A model generated the notes under the pieces. That model saw only the letters and a list, made by a program, of their open reading frames with translations. It searched no databases and was not told where the DNA came from. A program made the position numbers and the translations under genes. Positions 12,252-23,060 of a stretch of DNA of 64,000 bases are shown here, piece after piece (the first letter of the stretch is position 1; the number at the start of each line of letters is the position of its first letter). The stretch is taken from NCBI GenBank assembly GCA_035048485.1, contig CM068587.1:28910534-28974533 (forward strand), given 5' to 3'. The stretch is from Pteria penguin (taxonomy: Eukaryota > Mollusca > Bivalvia > Pterioida > Pteriidae).

Positions 12252-14067
12252 GGGCTTTTTTTCACTATTTTGGGAACACGGCCCATGGCGCTGGAATTGG
12301 GAATTTTGTGGCGTTTTTGTTCCAAATTGGGAATTTTTTAAATAGAATATAATAAGATTATATATATATATGTACTGTTGTTAGAATTTAGAGGAAAGAT
12401 ATTAATTAGTAATTTCAAACTTCTTGTTTATTTGTGCTTCTACAGAGAAAACAAAACAAAAAGTTCTCTCAGCCTCCCCCATCCACCCAATTTTCCTTCA
12501 CAAATAAATTCCTGGATCTCCTACGTGTAGGAAGTGTGATTGACGTTTGAATAATTCAAATTCAAAATCTTAGAGGAAATTGCTGGAAGCATTAATGGGA
12601 AATATAAAGTGTATCTGTTCCCTTTGGCTTTGGGTTATTAGTTACTTTAGTATTGTAACTGCTTTATATGATACTCTTTGTAAATAAATTGCTGGCCCAA
12701 ATGATTGTCTTATCGATAGTTCAAAGTACATACCGGTAAATAACAGTAATAAATTATAATGGTTAATATTCATTCACATTTATTAACTTACAGATAGTAA
12801 ATATTCTACTGATTCTAGAAATACTAAAAAAGTAATGTTTTATAATCAGTTATGTTGTTCAGTTCTTTGATGTAAAAAACCGACATCTGATAGTATGAAT
12901 ACACTTTGTGAGTTTTTGCTCCTCTTGTTGCAACTACTTATGATGATATTGTTGTATCAAGTGATAAAAGATATTCTGAAATATCATTTTCGTCTGAATT
13001 ACTAAACAATGTTCAAAATTATCAGAGGAAATGCGGGAGTGTAGATCCCAAATACTTAGTGTCAAATTGAGAAAATTAGTTAAATGATATTAGGTAAAGC
13101 ATTGAAAATGGGTAGTTTTTGTTTGTATGAGTGAAGCTTCTAAGTGATCGTGACCGGCTATGTAAACCAATTCGGTAATATGATATTCAGAGACGACATT
13201 ACAATCCTAGAATAATTGCTTTTAAGGGACAAACATCCTTTAATTTTCTTTAATATCTGAATAAAAACAGATGTGAATTTGACCTGCAATTTACTATTTC
13301 GGCATTCAGACAACCGTGTCAAACTCAGTGTTCGTGTGCAGATGTAATCTAAATCTGAGAAGGTAACATTAATTAAAATGCCCCAGTCAACACCCGAAAA
13401 GTAGCAGGCAGTACATAAGGCTGGTTACCGATGATATTTAAATTGAGCAGGTCAAACAGCTGACTTAGACAATTATGTAATGTGTGGAAAGTGTTACCAA
13501 ATTCTAAAGAGGGCATGTCTGAAGCGATATTTGTAATATACTGGCCCTGTAAATAACGATCTTTTTGAGGGTTTCATATTTCGTGGATGAAGATCAATCT
13601 TCTTTAGTCTCATAAAATGACAAATTAATGACTTAGGAAAAATAAGGACATGACGCTCAGAAAAAGGTCATGGCACCGCATAAAAAGGGCATGGCGCGGC
13701 ACTATGCTAGTTTGCTTTTGATAAAAAGCTAACTGATAGGTATTCACGTCGATTTGCGCCGCCGTCATGGTTAATCATTTACAATTTAGTACATGATTTT
13801 CGCTTCGTCAATTACAAGTTCGTAGTCTTTTGTGCGCTTCTCAAAACGACCCAAGAGATTGTTTATTGTTTCTATCAATTGTGCGCTTGGAAGTTATGAT
13901 TGAACACTTTTCTTGCTTGAAAATACCTCAATTTTACAACAAATTTACAATTTTTTTTCTTTGCTCATGATTGGGAATTTCTTGCCCAAAATTGGGAAAA
14001 AAAGATACGATTTGTGATTGGGAATATAGCCAAATATCGGCCATAAAATGAGCAGAAAAAAAGCCTT
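12252..14067. mobile_element. Putative hAT-like non-autonomous element
   Basis: The left end 'gggctttttttcact' is inverted relative to the right end 'agcagaaaaaaagcct'. Subterminal 'attgggaa' motifs occur twice near the left end (about 12296 and 12326) and three times near the right end (about 13970-14025). The flanking octamers 'catgttca' and 'gatgttta' match at 6 of 8 positions, possibly a decayed 8-bp target duplication. I found no transposase domain inside. Confidence 0.4.
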
Positions 14068-14069
14068 GA

Positions 14070-15119
14070 TGTTTATTATACAAGTACATGTATTAGTGTT
14101 TTGTCTCTTTGAAAGTGAATACTGGTATATAACCATAGCTGCTGATGTGTGTTAGGATTTAAATTCTACAAGGGCAGTGAAGCTGTCAGGATAGCAATAA
14201 TTAAAAAAAAAAAAGATGTATAAATGTATAGATTTAGTGTGCCATTTGCACATTTCGACAACTTGGTCTCTTTAGCGATACTCAAGGCAGAAACTGCGGA
14301 AATCCAAGGTGTAAATATTGGTAGAAAGAACTCATTACCAAACTGAACTGAAAGTAAGACTCAAAGAACCCATCTAATGATAGAGCTGTGCATAACAGCG
14401 ATACTCTTGAATTTTCGAACTTTTGTCACAGTGAATGCAAGTATACGTTTCTAGTCAGTGCAGAAGCACTGAAAACTAAGATGAATTGGTAAAGAGCAGT
14501 GTAGTCAGCAGTGTACAGGGCAAAGTCCAGGGTGAATAAAGTAGAGTCTGGAGTTTATATTGTAAATGATTATTGAATGCAATATATATTATCAAAGAAT
14601 TGTAAACTATAATTTGCTGTTTTAGATCTGGTTTATTCTCGGATTCGGCCTTAATCTCATTTTTACTTTGCAATATCCTTGAGTTTCCTGTGAACTCCCA
14701 AACTCTCTGCAACGCCGTCTGTGATTGAATAATACCTTGGTCCAGAAGTTCAACAACTGTGAATCATTCTGACATTTATGCTTTAATGACATGGCTTAAA
14801 ACTGTTGGAGTAGAGAAGAGGAGATGGAATGAATAGTATGGACAATACTGCATACCCATAATTTATAATTTATATACATGATTCTTAATTTTGAACCTTT
14901 CGTTTTTAGGCCCTCTCATCATTGAACTGTATGGCCCGATTCCGGCATCCTTTACACTTGCATAAATACCATAGAATGTGCTCTGATACTGTTGAAAATC
15001 ACAGCAAATTTTCATATTGACAGTTTAGTAAATGTAATTGTCAACAATAAGTCAATATGCTTTTAGTAGGTATTGTTCAGACATACTGTACTTATTTCTG
15101 TCTTGGTCATGTTTTACAG
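14070..15119 (+). other. Intron without recognisable content
   Basis: AT-rich sequence with an A-run at about 14205. I see no exon, tandem repeat or terminal inverted repeat here. Confidence 0.5.
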
Positions 15120-15311
15120 GTGAAAATTAAAACATATCAGCCTTTATCCAAATCTGATCTACAGAAACTTGAGATAGACCAGAGAGCCCTGAAGAGTAAG
15201 TTACAGAGTCTCAGAAAGGATGCAGATACTTTATCTAAACATTTGACTGCTCAGTCCAAGTTGACAATAGACCACAGAGTGAAATCAGTCGTATGGAATG
15301 CTGTGCACAGG
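15120..15311 (+). CDS. Coiled-coil exon 5 (64 codons, phase 0/0)
   Basis: An acceptor 'ggtcatgttttacag' ends at 15119 and a donor 'cacagg|gtgagt' begins at 15312. The exon is 192 nt and open in phase 0. The product includes LQKLEIDQRALKSKLQSLRK and DADTLSKHLTAQSKL with heptad-spaced Leu. It then shifts to RVKSVVWNAVHR, which holds the only Trp in this part apart from one at 9307-9309. This is the fifth consecutive 0/0 exon, so any of them could be skipped without loss of frame. The family is unknown. Confidence 0.82.
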
Positions 15312-17072
15312 GTGAGTCTCTTTAGGCATTGTAGACAATGTTGATGTCACAGAGATCATGGTTGACAAGGTCTGTCTGCTCGATATTGTAAATCTGCTTC
15401 TGGGTACCTTAATATTTAGTGCTTTAATTATTTTAATATGGAGCTAAGATTGCACTGCTGGGTTAAAACCTTCTAAAATTAATATTAAATGGTAAGAAGT
15501 AAAGCATGGTTTAACACATAATACTTCAATTAACTTTGTTTTACAAACTTGCCCAAGGTTTGTTTCTATGCCTTTTTAAAGCTTTTCCTCAAGGTGAGGT
15601 AGTTCTTATGTTTTAATTTTTTAACTTTACCCACAGATCCAGAAGTGTGAAAATAAGATAGAGAAAAAAAATTCCCATTATTCTGACCAGCGAAATTTTA
15701 TTTTGTTTTATGGAGTTACATGTTTAGTTTTTAGGTTGTAGTAGCTTGAAGCTTATCATTAAAAAATAGGAGATATACGTCCTAAACATGACATTATTAA
15801 TACGATAGTGTATCAACACACTATACAAAAGACATATACTTAACACAAGAAAATCATTTCTTGCAATTTGATATCCTCTATGCATGTTGCCAAACACATG
15901 GGCCATAGAGACAGTGAAAACAAATTTAAAAGTAAGAAATTGAGGTGTTTGACAACAATTGTCAAAGCAATTCGGGTCTATGAATTGGCGAAGACCGTCC
16001 GTCTGTCTGTCCGTCCGTCCGCATGGCGTCAACATTTTGGGTTTAGCTTGGTTTCTTTCATACCCTAAAGGGTACTTATGTCAAAGTTGGTAGGTTTGTA
16101 GATACTGGAATGTTCTATTCAACCAATACAAAAATTTAGTGACCTTGACCTTGACTTTACTCTTCAGTGAACACACACTGTTTTTTGCCTTTTGGGTGAC
16201 CACTTGCATACATGTATTTTTAATGTTAATGCAAAGCAATTCTGGTCTTGGCAATTGGCAAAATCGGTCCGTCTGTCCATCCGTCCGGCGTCAACATTTT
16301 GCGTTTAGCATTTGCAATCCGGTCTTACCGTCCTTGACGGTTTCTTGTTAGTAATTGAGCTAGAATGCAGAAATTTTCAGTAAAGGGTTCGAAATTTGCA
16401 GTCCTCTAATCACCACTGACGCCCTAGGTTCTACTCAGGCAACCTAAAAATTGAGAAAATATTGAAGTTATTAAATTTTTGTTTTTAATGCTTAATTGGC
16501 AACCTGATATTATTACGAATATGTACCACTGTCACTAGTGTGTTTTCTGTTGGAAATGCTTCTTCAGGTTTCACTACCAATTCTCCCTTGCTTATCACAA
16601 AGGAGCTTTGGGAGTTTAAACATGTTAAATTTTTGAAATCGTGTTATCTATAAAGTCTTTTATTTTTGTGATAGAATCACTGAAAAACAGAGAGTTCCAT
16701 TGGGTGTATATTTTCAAAATATTCCTACAACTTTTGAGCTTTTGAGACAACCGCTTTAGGGAACTGCATGTATCGATATTGTTGTTTATATGGGCAATGA
16801 AATACAATGCTCTCACTAACCTTGCATCATACAGTATTAATATACAGTGATGTCCACTCTTGGACATAATTACAAAAAAATATGCACTGGTCTCTATTAT
16901 GCTTTCAATATCCTAGTTTTGTTAGCAATTGATTCTGAAATTTTATCGAGAGATACAATCACTGAACAGATTTCTTTCTTTTGTTCTTTCTTTCTTTTTT
17001 TAAAAGGAATATCCCTGTGTTGCATTAGCTACAGTAACAGATAAGCTCGAATTGTTGTACTTTTCTTTTTAG
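15312..17072 (+). other. Intron with two short TCTGTCCGTCC-type repeats
   Basis: Two related segments at about 15955-16135 and 16236-16350 share 'aagcaattc', a 'tctatgaattgg' or 'cttggcaattgg' block, a 'gtccgtctgtc' tract and 'gcgtcaacattttg'. They are read as two copies of one interspersed repeat. No other feature was seen. Confidence 0.6.
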
Positions 17073-17204
17073 GTTGCATCAGTAATGGAGAAAAAATCCA
17101 ATCACTTAATGAACCTAGTGTTTAAAGTAAAAGAGGAAAATAGGAGCTTATACTACAAGTTAGCAAATGTACAGGCAAAACTGAAGATAGCAGTAAAAAG
17201 ACTA
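17073..17204 (+). CDS. Coiled-coil exon 6 (44 codons, phase 0/0)
   Basis: An acceptor 'cttttctttttag' ends at 17072 and a donor 'cta|gtaagt' begins at 17205. The exon is 132 nt and open in phase 0. The product has the phrases MEKKSNHLMNLVFKVKEEN and VQAKLKIAVKRL. It is helical and Lys-rich and ends the coiled-coil block. Together the six exons give 488 codons. A candidate adapter exon follows 103 bp downstream. Confidence 0.8.
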
Positions 17205-17307
17205 GTAAGTCCAGTGTAAAAAATACATCATGAATATGTGCTGAATAAAAATCAATCAACGATAAGGTGCCATTTTCACATCAGTGTCTATCTCTTATTT
17301 TCTACAG

Positions 17308-17374
17308 CAGTATGGTACATATTATATTGGAAAAATTTGTGTTATGCACAACACTCCAGTACATAACACTCCAA
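17308..17374 (+). CDS. Candidate phase-adapter exon (22 codons plus 1 base, phase 0 in / 1 out)
   Basis: A strong polypyrimidine acceptor 'tctcttattttctacag' ends at 17307, and 'ccaa|gtaaag' at 17375 is an acceptable donor. The 67 nt are open in phase 0 and end one base into a codon. All upstream exons are phase 0 and all downstream exons phase 1, so an exon of exactly this type is required if they form one transcript. The product begins QYGTYYIGK, which resembles the YG-containing phrases of the downstream exons. It contains HNTPVHNTP, a short repeat. The donor is not a perfect consensus and the exon is short. An intron of 103 bp would separate it from the preceding exon. Confidence 0.42.
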
Positions 17375-17438
17375 GTAAAGAAAAGCTGGGCAAGAGAAGT
17401 TTTCTTCATATAATTTTCAAAAGATGTATGGATATATA

Positions 17439-18397
17439 CAGTCAAACTTCAATATCTCGAACACTGATATCTCGAATACCCGGGATATTTTGAAGTCGAA
17501 CTTCGGTCGCAAAAAATTCTGTCATAATATGATTAAATTCATCCCGGATGTGTCGAACACTGATCTGTCTAATACCATGCTTATCTCGAATACATTTTCA
17601 AGTCCCGAAGTTCTTATTTACTTGGTTTATCTCAAAGTTGGCTTCTTTTTTCCCCATGGCGTCTTTCCTAGTTGACAGATCGCGCGCACGGTTTGATCAA
17701 ATGAATCATGTCCGTGTACAATGTATAAAGCTGCAGTAATTACATAATCGATCGAGTCCATTCATACCTTGTTATTAATACCAATTGTTACCACATGATA
17801 ATAGCTTATTAAATTTGATCTTGCATTAAAAAATAACATTAACGCAGTTTTTCATACCTGCATTTATTTAAAGAAATTTCTTTACATTGTTCATTAAGCC
17901 ATTTTTATTTCGTATCTGTGTGTATGTCTGTGTATTTTTATGCAAAGTAATGGTAGCTTTATGTGTTTTGAATAAAATAAAATTATAACAAGTTTCTTCG
18001 CTTTGTCTTATGCATCAGTCTGTCCTTGGTTTAAAGTATATATAGTATAAGACAGTGACCGGGTTATGTCCAGTATTGAATTTAACATACAAAATTACTC
18101 AGAACCAAACATGGTGTTTTCAGTTTTGGAGTATATTCTATTGATATATTTAGAAATTTATAAAAGATATGATGAGATTTAGATTAATCATTTTGTAACT
18201 ATGTACATTAATATGTATTTCTTGATAAATACATCACAAAAAATTACTGTAATAATCACACGTGTCAAATGTACCGACGTATATTAACTGGACTTAAAAA
18301 TTTGTGATCCTAAACTAGAAATTGGATATCTCAAACTACGGATAACTCGAAGTATTTTCCACAGTCCCTCTGACTTCAAGATATCGAGGTTTGACTG
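17439..18397. mobile_element. Pogo/Tigger-like non-autonomous element, copy 2
   Basis: The termini 'cagtcaaacttcaatatctc' and 'atatcgaggtttgactg' are inverted, with TA on both sides (17437-17438 and 18398-18399). Its left end corresponds to the reverse complement of the right end of the copy at 9838-10789, so the two copies lie in opposite orientation in different introns. The interior is homologous throughout by eye, and lengths are 959 and 952 bp. Confidence 0.82.
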
Positions 18398-18529
18398 TAT
18401 ATACAAAAAAGTTTTAAGCGAGAATGTATTCGGTTAAAACTGTGTTAAACATTTAAAGATTACAACACAACATGAAAATATGTTTCTTTAATTGTCCCCT
18501 GCTTTTTCGCGAAATCATGGGAACATTTA

Positions 18530-18750
18530 ATCTCATTCGTCTGTCTGTCTGTCCGTCTGTCACAAAAACTTTAACCTTGGTCACAACTTTTTAATCGTAA
18601 GACGTAAAGCCTTCATATTTGGCATGTGTGTCCCGAATTGCAATACCTTTCCATTGGTACCAAAACTTTTTATCATGTAACCTTGATCGTGACCTTTGAC
18701 CTACTTCAGTGTAACTTTTTAATCAGAAGATGTGGGGCCGATGGAACATT
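18530..18750. repeat. TGACC-type interspersed repeat fragment
   Basis: A TCTG-rich tract is followed by 'aactttaaccttggtcacaa', a 'ttcatatttggcatg' block and 'gtgacctttgacctact'. It is a truncated member of the family at 6745-7022. The stretch 18750-19810 shows nothing further that I recognise. Confidence 0.65.
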
Positions 18751-19809
18751 ATGGGAAATATAGGGGAAAATTCTCAATCATGTTAGAATATCATCAAACG
18801 TTACAAGGTTCCGCTGCAGATACATGTAGACATTCACAACCATGACAATATGTTACAAATGACTGCACCCTTACTGATAGAACTCCGAAAGAGGAGGACC
18901 ACAATTCTCTGAATTTGCTTGCATATAATTTTAATCTTTAAAATGATGTAGCTCATTTTAATAGGTCCTTAGCTTGTGACCAAGATGTTCCACAATCCAC
19001 ATGTGTTCAAGTTCTGTTGGTGATTCATTGGTGTCCTATCTTTTAGATCAGACAGTAGAAACAGGTTCGGTGTCACCATAGACATAGAATATAAAAGATC
19101 CCTCATGGCATTAGATGTGTCTTTTTCAAAGATTTAAAATTTCTGTGCATTGCAGCAGGCATATGCTGTTACTATATCAGTGCAAAGTATGACCTTGTGA
19201 CATGAAGAGAGAATCAAAGAAACAAAGTTTTAGTCGTTCTGTATTTTGCTTAAGTTTGTATTTATTGAATTTATTCATTGATGAATCCAAATCCAGCCTT
19301 CATCTAAGCAAAACCTTTGTTGATGTACAAGTTGTTAGGTCGATTTTTAAATTTATGACTTATTAAATAATTGACCCTTCCATTTAAAATTGTTTAATCA
19401 GATAACGTTACAAAACTTTACCACTCCATCATAACTTGGACAAACAGTAAATGTATTGTGACGTCACGAAATTCAATCAATATTCTGCGAAAGCTAAGGG
19501 TCAGTTATCAAGGATTGCATCTGGAATGAATACTGATAAATTGAAGTACATGTACTACAAAATGCTGCAATCTTGCCAAAATGAATAGATATTTCCAAAT
19601 TTGAATTTTGAAGTTACAAAGATAAAATTTTTTATGGAATTTTGTGGAATCTTCACATTGTATGCATTGGGCACATTCCATTACATGGATCACCCCAGTT
19701 GTTCCAGTAGATTTGGAAGTGGAACACAGCGATTCTGAGCATCTATCAAGATCAGCTGGCTTGTCACATACAAACAAGCCAATTTGATTCATAGAGAAAT
19801 TGTGCTTTT

Positions 19810-20900
19810 TGAGTTAAAAAAACTAAATTTAATAAAATATTATTGCTGGGTTTCATCATGTTTTAAACCAGAACCTTTGGATTACAGTTAAGTTCATATA
19901 TTGATTTTAATTATACAGGGTCCGGTGCTATAAACTGAGAATATACTGTAGTCAAAATTTCATATTCTTCTGTTCATCATTGAATTAATAACTGAGATTT
20001 GGATTTTATTGAGTTTTATTCTATTGATAAATAGAATTAAATCACTCTGCATGAGAATTTTTTTGAAATTATTTGAATGTTTGACAATGAAATAAATTAA
20101 AATGAAATATTTGACTTAACGAGGCCGTTCTGGGTAAAAATATCTCAAAAACTACAATAGGGAAATTGATCATTTTTTCATCAGTGATGAAATGCTAAAT
20201 AGAAATAATTTTCAGACAATTGTAGACAAATTCACTGCTTGTTTCAGTTTTGGGGGAAAATCTAAAAAAAAACACTTTTTAAACGTTTTGAAATGTCGTA
20301 ATCAGAAATTATGGGAATTAATTTCGATATATTAATGTTGGGTAGATACATTTCGGTTAAACTATGCTGATTTTATAATTTGTTGATAATTTTAAAATAT
20401 TATTAATTTTTTAAGACGCCGACTATTTTAACGATTACAATCGATCAGCATGCGCTAAAACTTGCGCAGCGCATTAAAACTCATGCCGAGAACGGACTCG
20501 TTAAGTATATTCTCAGTTTATTGCTTCGTACCCAGGAATGCCAGCTTTATATGAATTTAGCTTAGACTATCAGGAACATATAAGAATAAATGTGTTTCTT
20601 TATTTGATTAAATAGAAAGATTTCACAGAAAAATTTTGACTAACCTTGACAAAAATCAAATTCTCAAGGTTCCCTACAAGTGTTCTTGCATTTTAACATT
20701 GATTTGCTTAGGCTGTAGGTACAGGTTTTGGTGCAAATTAAATCCAGGAGTACATTTTTCTTTATGTTGATAAACTTCATAAGCTGCAGCAGTTAAGAGT
20801 TAGAGTGAGTGTGATCAAATGCAAAAGAAGCTTAACCGTCCTCCTCCTAACTCCCTAAAAATCTTTGAGAATGTCTTCAGATGACCCATTGGATCTATTT
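19810..20900. repeat. Interspersed repeat split by an inserted inverted-repeat element
   Basis: The flanks 19810-19915 and 20536-20900 resemble 38550-39110: 'attgctgggttt', 'catgttttaaa', 'ctacaagtgttcttg', 'aaattaaatcaagg'-like and 'ataaacttca' phrases occur in the same order. In the present copy the element at 19916-20535 interrupts the repeat. Confidence 0.65.
19916..20535. mobile_element. MITE-like element of about 620 bp with terminal inverted repeats
   Basis: The left end holds 'ataaactgagaatatact' (19930 region) and the right end holds its exact reverse complement, 'agtatattctcagtttat' (20504 region). Both are followed outward by similar 'gggt' ends. A second inverted pair, 'cttaacgaggccgttct' at 20117 and 'gagaacggactcgttaag' at 20487, lies inside. 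The related locus near 38815 lacks this insertion. Confidence 0.65.
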
Positions 20901-21626
20901 TGTATATTCCTTTTATTTAGGTCAGCAATACATAAATATATATCTGTTTATCACATGTTTTGCTGTTTATGCAGTGAAATATCACTATTTCATAGATTGA
21001 TTTATTGCATAGGTGACGTCATAGCGTGAAAAAGAATTGTGTCAAGCCGGGGTTTGATGACATAAACACATTCGAATTGAGTGTAAACATGTAATAAAAA
21101 GAATCTGAAATGAATTTTTATTTCATACAGTATTAATAAAACTCGTGTGTTTACAACTTGTTTCATAATTTCATTTCAGATCCTACATTACTCATTTGTA
21201 AATCCTGATCACACATCAGTGACATATATGTTTTTATTTCAAATCATTATCAATACCCCTCTTTGAAATTCTGGTTTTCTTTTTTATTAAGAACAGAATG
21301 CATAGTTTACAGAGAAAGCAGAATAGGAAATTAAGAAAAATTGTTCCACTGAAAAAAAGTAAGTTTCCATTTTTATATTCATTAATACAATGAAATGAGT
21401 TGGAGCCACAAGTTATAACGCTCAATATTGAATTTCATCCGCTTAAAAAAAAAAAAACACATGTAAAGTAATTTTAGATTGATGTGTATTTCAGAAATGA
21501 TGTTACATGTGTTTATGACACTTTCAAGAAAATTTCACTCATTTTGTGATACCAATACCAGTTCCTTGTTAAGTTTTGACCTGATGCTTTGTCTATTAAC
21601 TTTGTGTTTTCTCCCACTGGAGAACA

Positions 21627-21898
21627 TGATTGATTGATTAATTGATTTTGTTTAACATCACACCACGAATATTTCACGTATATGGTGACAGCATCTGCCT
21701 GATGTGGGACATACAAATTTTGACCTTTGCAACGGACCCACCCGAAGCAGTGAGGGATCTTTAACGTGTCATGCATACCACGACACGGGGCCTCGGTTTT
21801 TACTGTCTCATCCGAAAGACAGGACACCGGCATGACCAGAGCGGGATTCGTACCCTGATCAGGAGGGCAAGCTGGATACCACTAGGCCACGCCGGCTT
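21627..21898 (-). mobile_element. tRNA-derived SINE with exact 12-bp target duplication
   Basis: On the minus strand the head carries RNA polymerase III A- and B-box-like motifs ('tggcctagtgg' and 'cgaatcccgct' equivalents), a conserved body and an (AATC)n-like tail. 'cactggagaaca' occurs immediately on both sides (21615-21626 and 21899-21910). It is the same family as 34046-34318. Such tRNA-head SINEs with an AATC tail are known in bivalves, and their mobilisation needs a LINE in trans. Confidence 0.88.
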
Positions 21899-21984
21899 CA
21901 CTGGAGAACAAAAGAATAGTGTGAATAAAAGCACAAGTCAAAACGTTCAATCAGTAATCATGATCTTGCATATTATCTTTGATA

Positions 21985-23060
21985 TTTAAGGTATTTAAGT
22001 GTCATACATTTATCACAGTGTATGACCACAATAGTAGTCTTTCTGGAAGTTCATGTAAATCAAGGCAGAGTAAACAAACGAGAATAGACAACACATCGGT
22101 TACAACGACATATATCACAAGGAAAGTTTTTTGTCTAATTTATTAACATATATCATTTCATTCTGTTGATGCATGTGTATCGTATACAATAATCCATGTG
22201 AGTATTACCCGGTAATCTCTTCAGTAAGTAATAGTTATGTAAATACACAAAGTTCTCACAGACATGTGGGTACATTTTCTTTTATGACACCTCATTTTTG
22301 CATTCATATTGTTAACTAATAGTTTACCTTTTGAATGTAGTTTTAGAATTTTGAACATAAAGCATAGTTTGCAGATAATTCTTTAGAGAAGAAGATTCCT
22401 GTCTCTAGTAGGACCGTATTCTTTGTTTCAAAAATTGAACTGCAATTTGTATTGTTCACTGTATGAAAGAACATAATACAAGGAAAACTGTAACATCAAA
22501 CTGAAAGAGAGAGGGAAAGACATCTGACTTAAATGTAGGGCAGAGTTTACCAAGGAGATGTACAATAAAAGTTGATAATAAGTAATGAAATACATGCAAT
22601 GACATTACAAAAATATTGATTGTACGACAGATGCGATACCGACTTAGGACGGTCATTTGAGTAACAAAAGATGCTCAACTGGTGTGGTTAGCCAGTTTAC
22701 GGGCCCACCTTCCCACTCATCACAAATGCAGTACAATTAAAAGACACACATTTAGAAATATATAAATAATCCTCCATATGGAGAAAAAGGATCAACAAGG
22801 ATGAACTTGCTTATTTGTTAAAGTTAACTTTCTGTTATTCCTTTGCAACAGTGTTGAAAGGGATATAATAATGCAGCCATTCATATGTTGGTGACACTGT
22901 GCCTTGGTGCGTCTGTGTTATTACCATGTTAATTTGCATTTTACATGTGGACTACAATTTTTGAGACTACTTTCACAACTCACACATATTTAGCTATGGT
23001 GGAAGGAAGGATCCTATTTAAAGTTGGAGTCACTTTTTGCCTACATTTGTTATTCATTAT
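21985..23060. repeat. Left arm of a long inverted repeat
   Basis: Read against the reverse complement of 24520-25290, long stretches match. Examples are 'aatcaaggcagagta', 'acaacacatcggt', 'tacaataatcca', 'cttcagtaagtaatagtt', 'gaagattcctgtctc', 'ttcctttgcaacagtgttga' and 'cttacatttgttatt'-like text. About 310 bp (22505-22815) is present in this arm only. Divergence looks like 20-30 percent by eye. Confidence 0.75.

Noticed and set aside
15637..15720. Possible exon after acceptor 'ctttacccacag', starting IQKCENKIEKK
   Set aside because: The start looks like a coiled coil in phase 0, but no donor follows before the stop, so it could only be an alternative terminal exon. Left out.
19458..19468. 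Palindromic 'gtgacgtcac' as a CRE-type promoter element
   Set aside because: A single short motif with no transcription start, CpG context or nearby first exon. Chance is likely in 64 kb.
21627..21898. A functional tRNA gene
   Set aside because: The A- and B-box-like head cannot be folded into an intact cloverleaf by eye, and it is followed by the SINE body and AATC tail with a target duplication, so it is a SINE.
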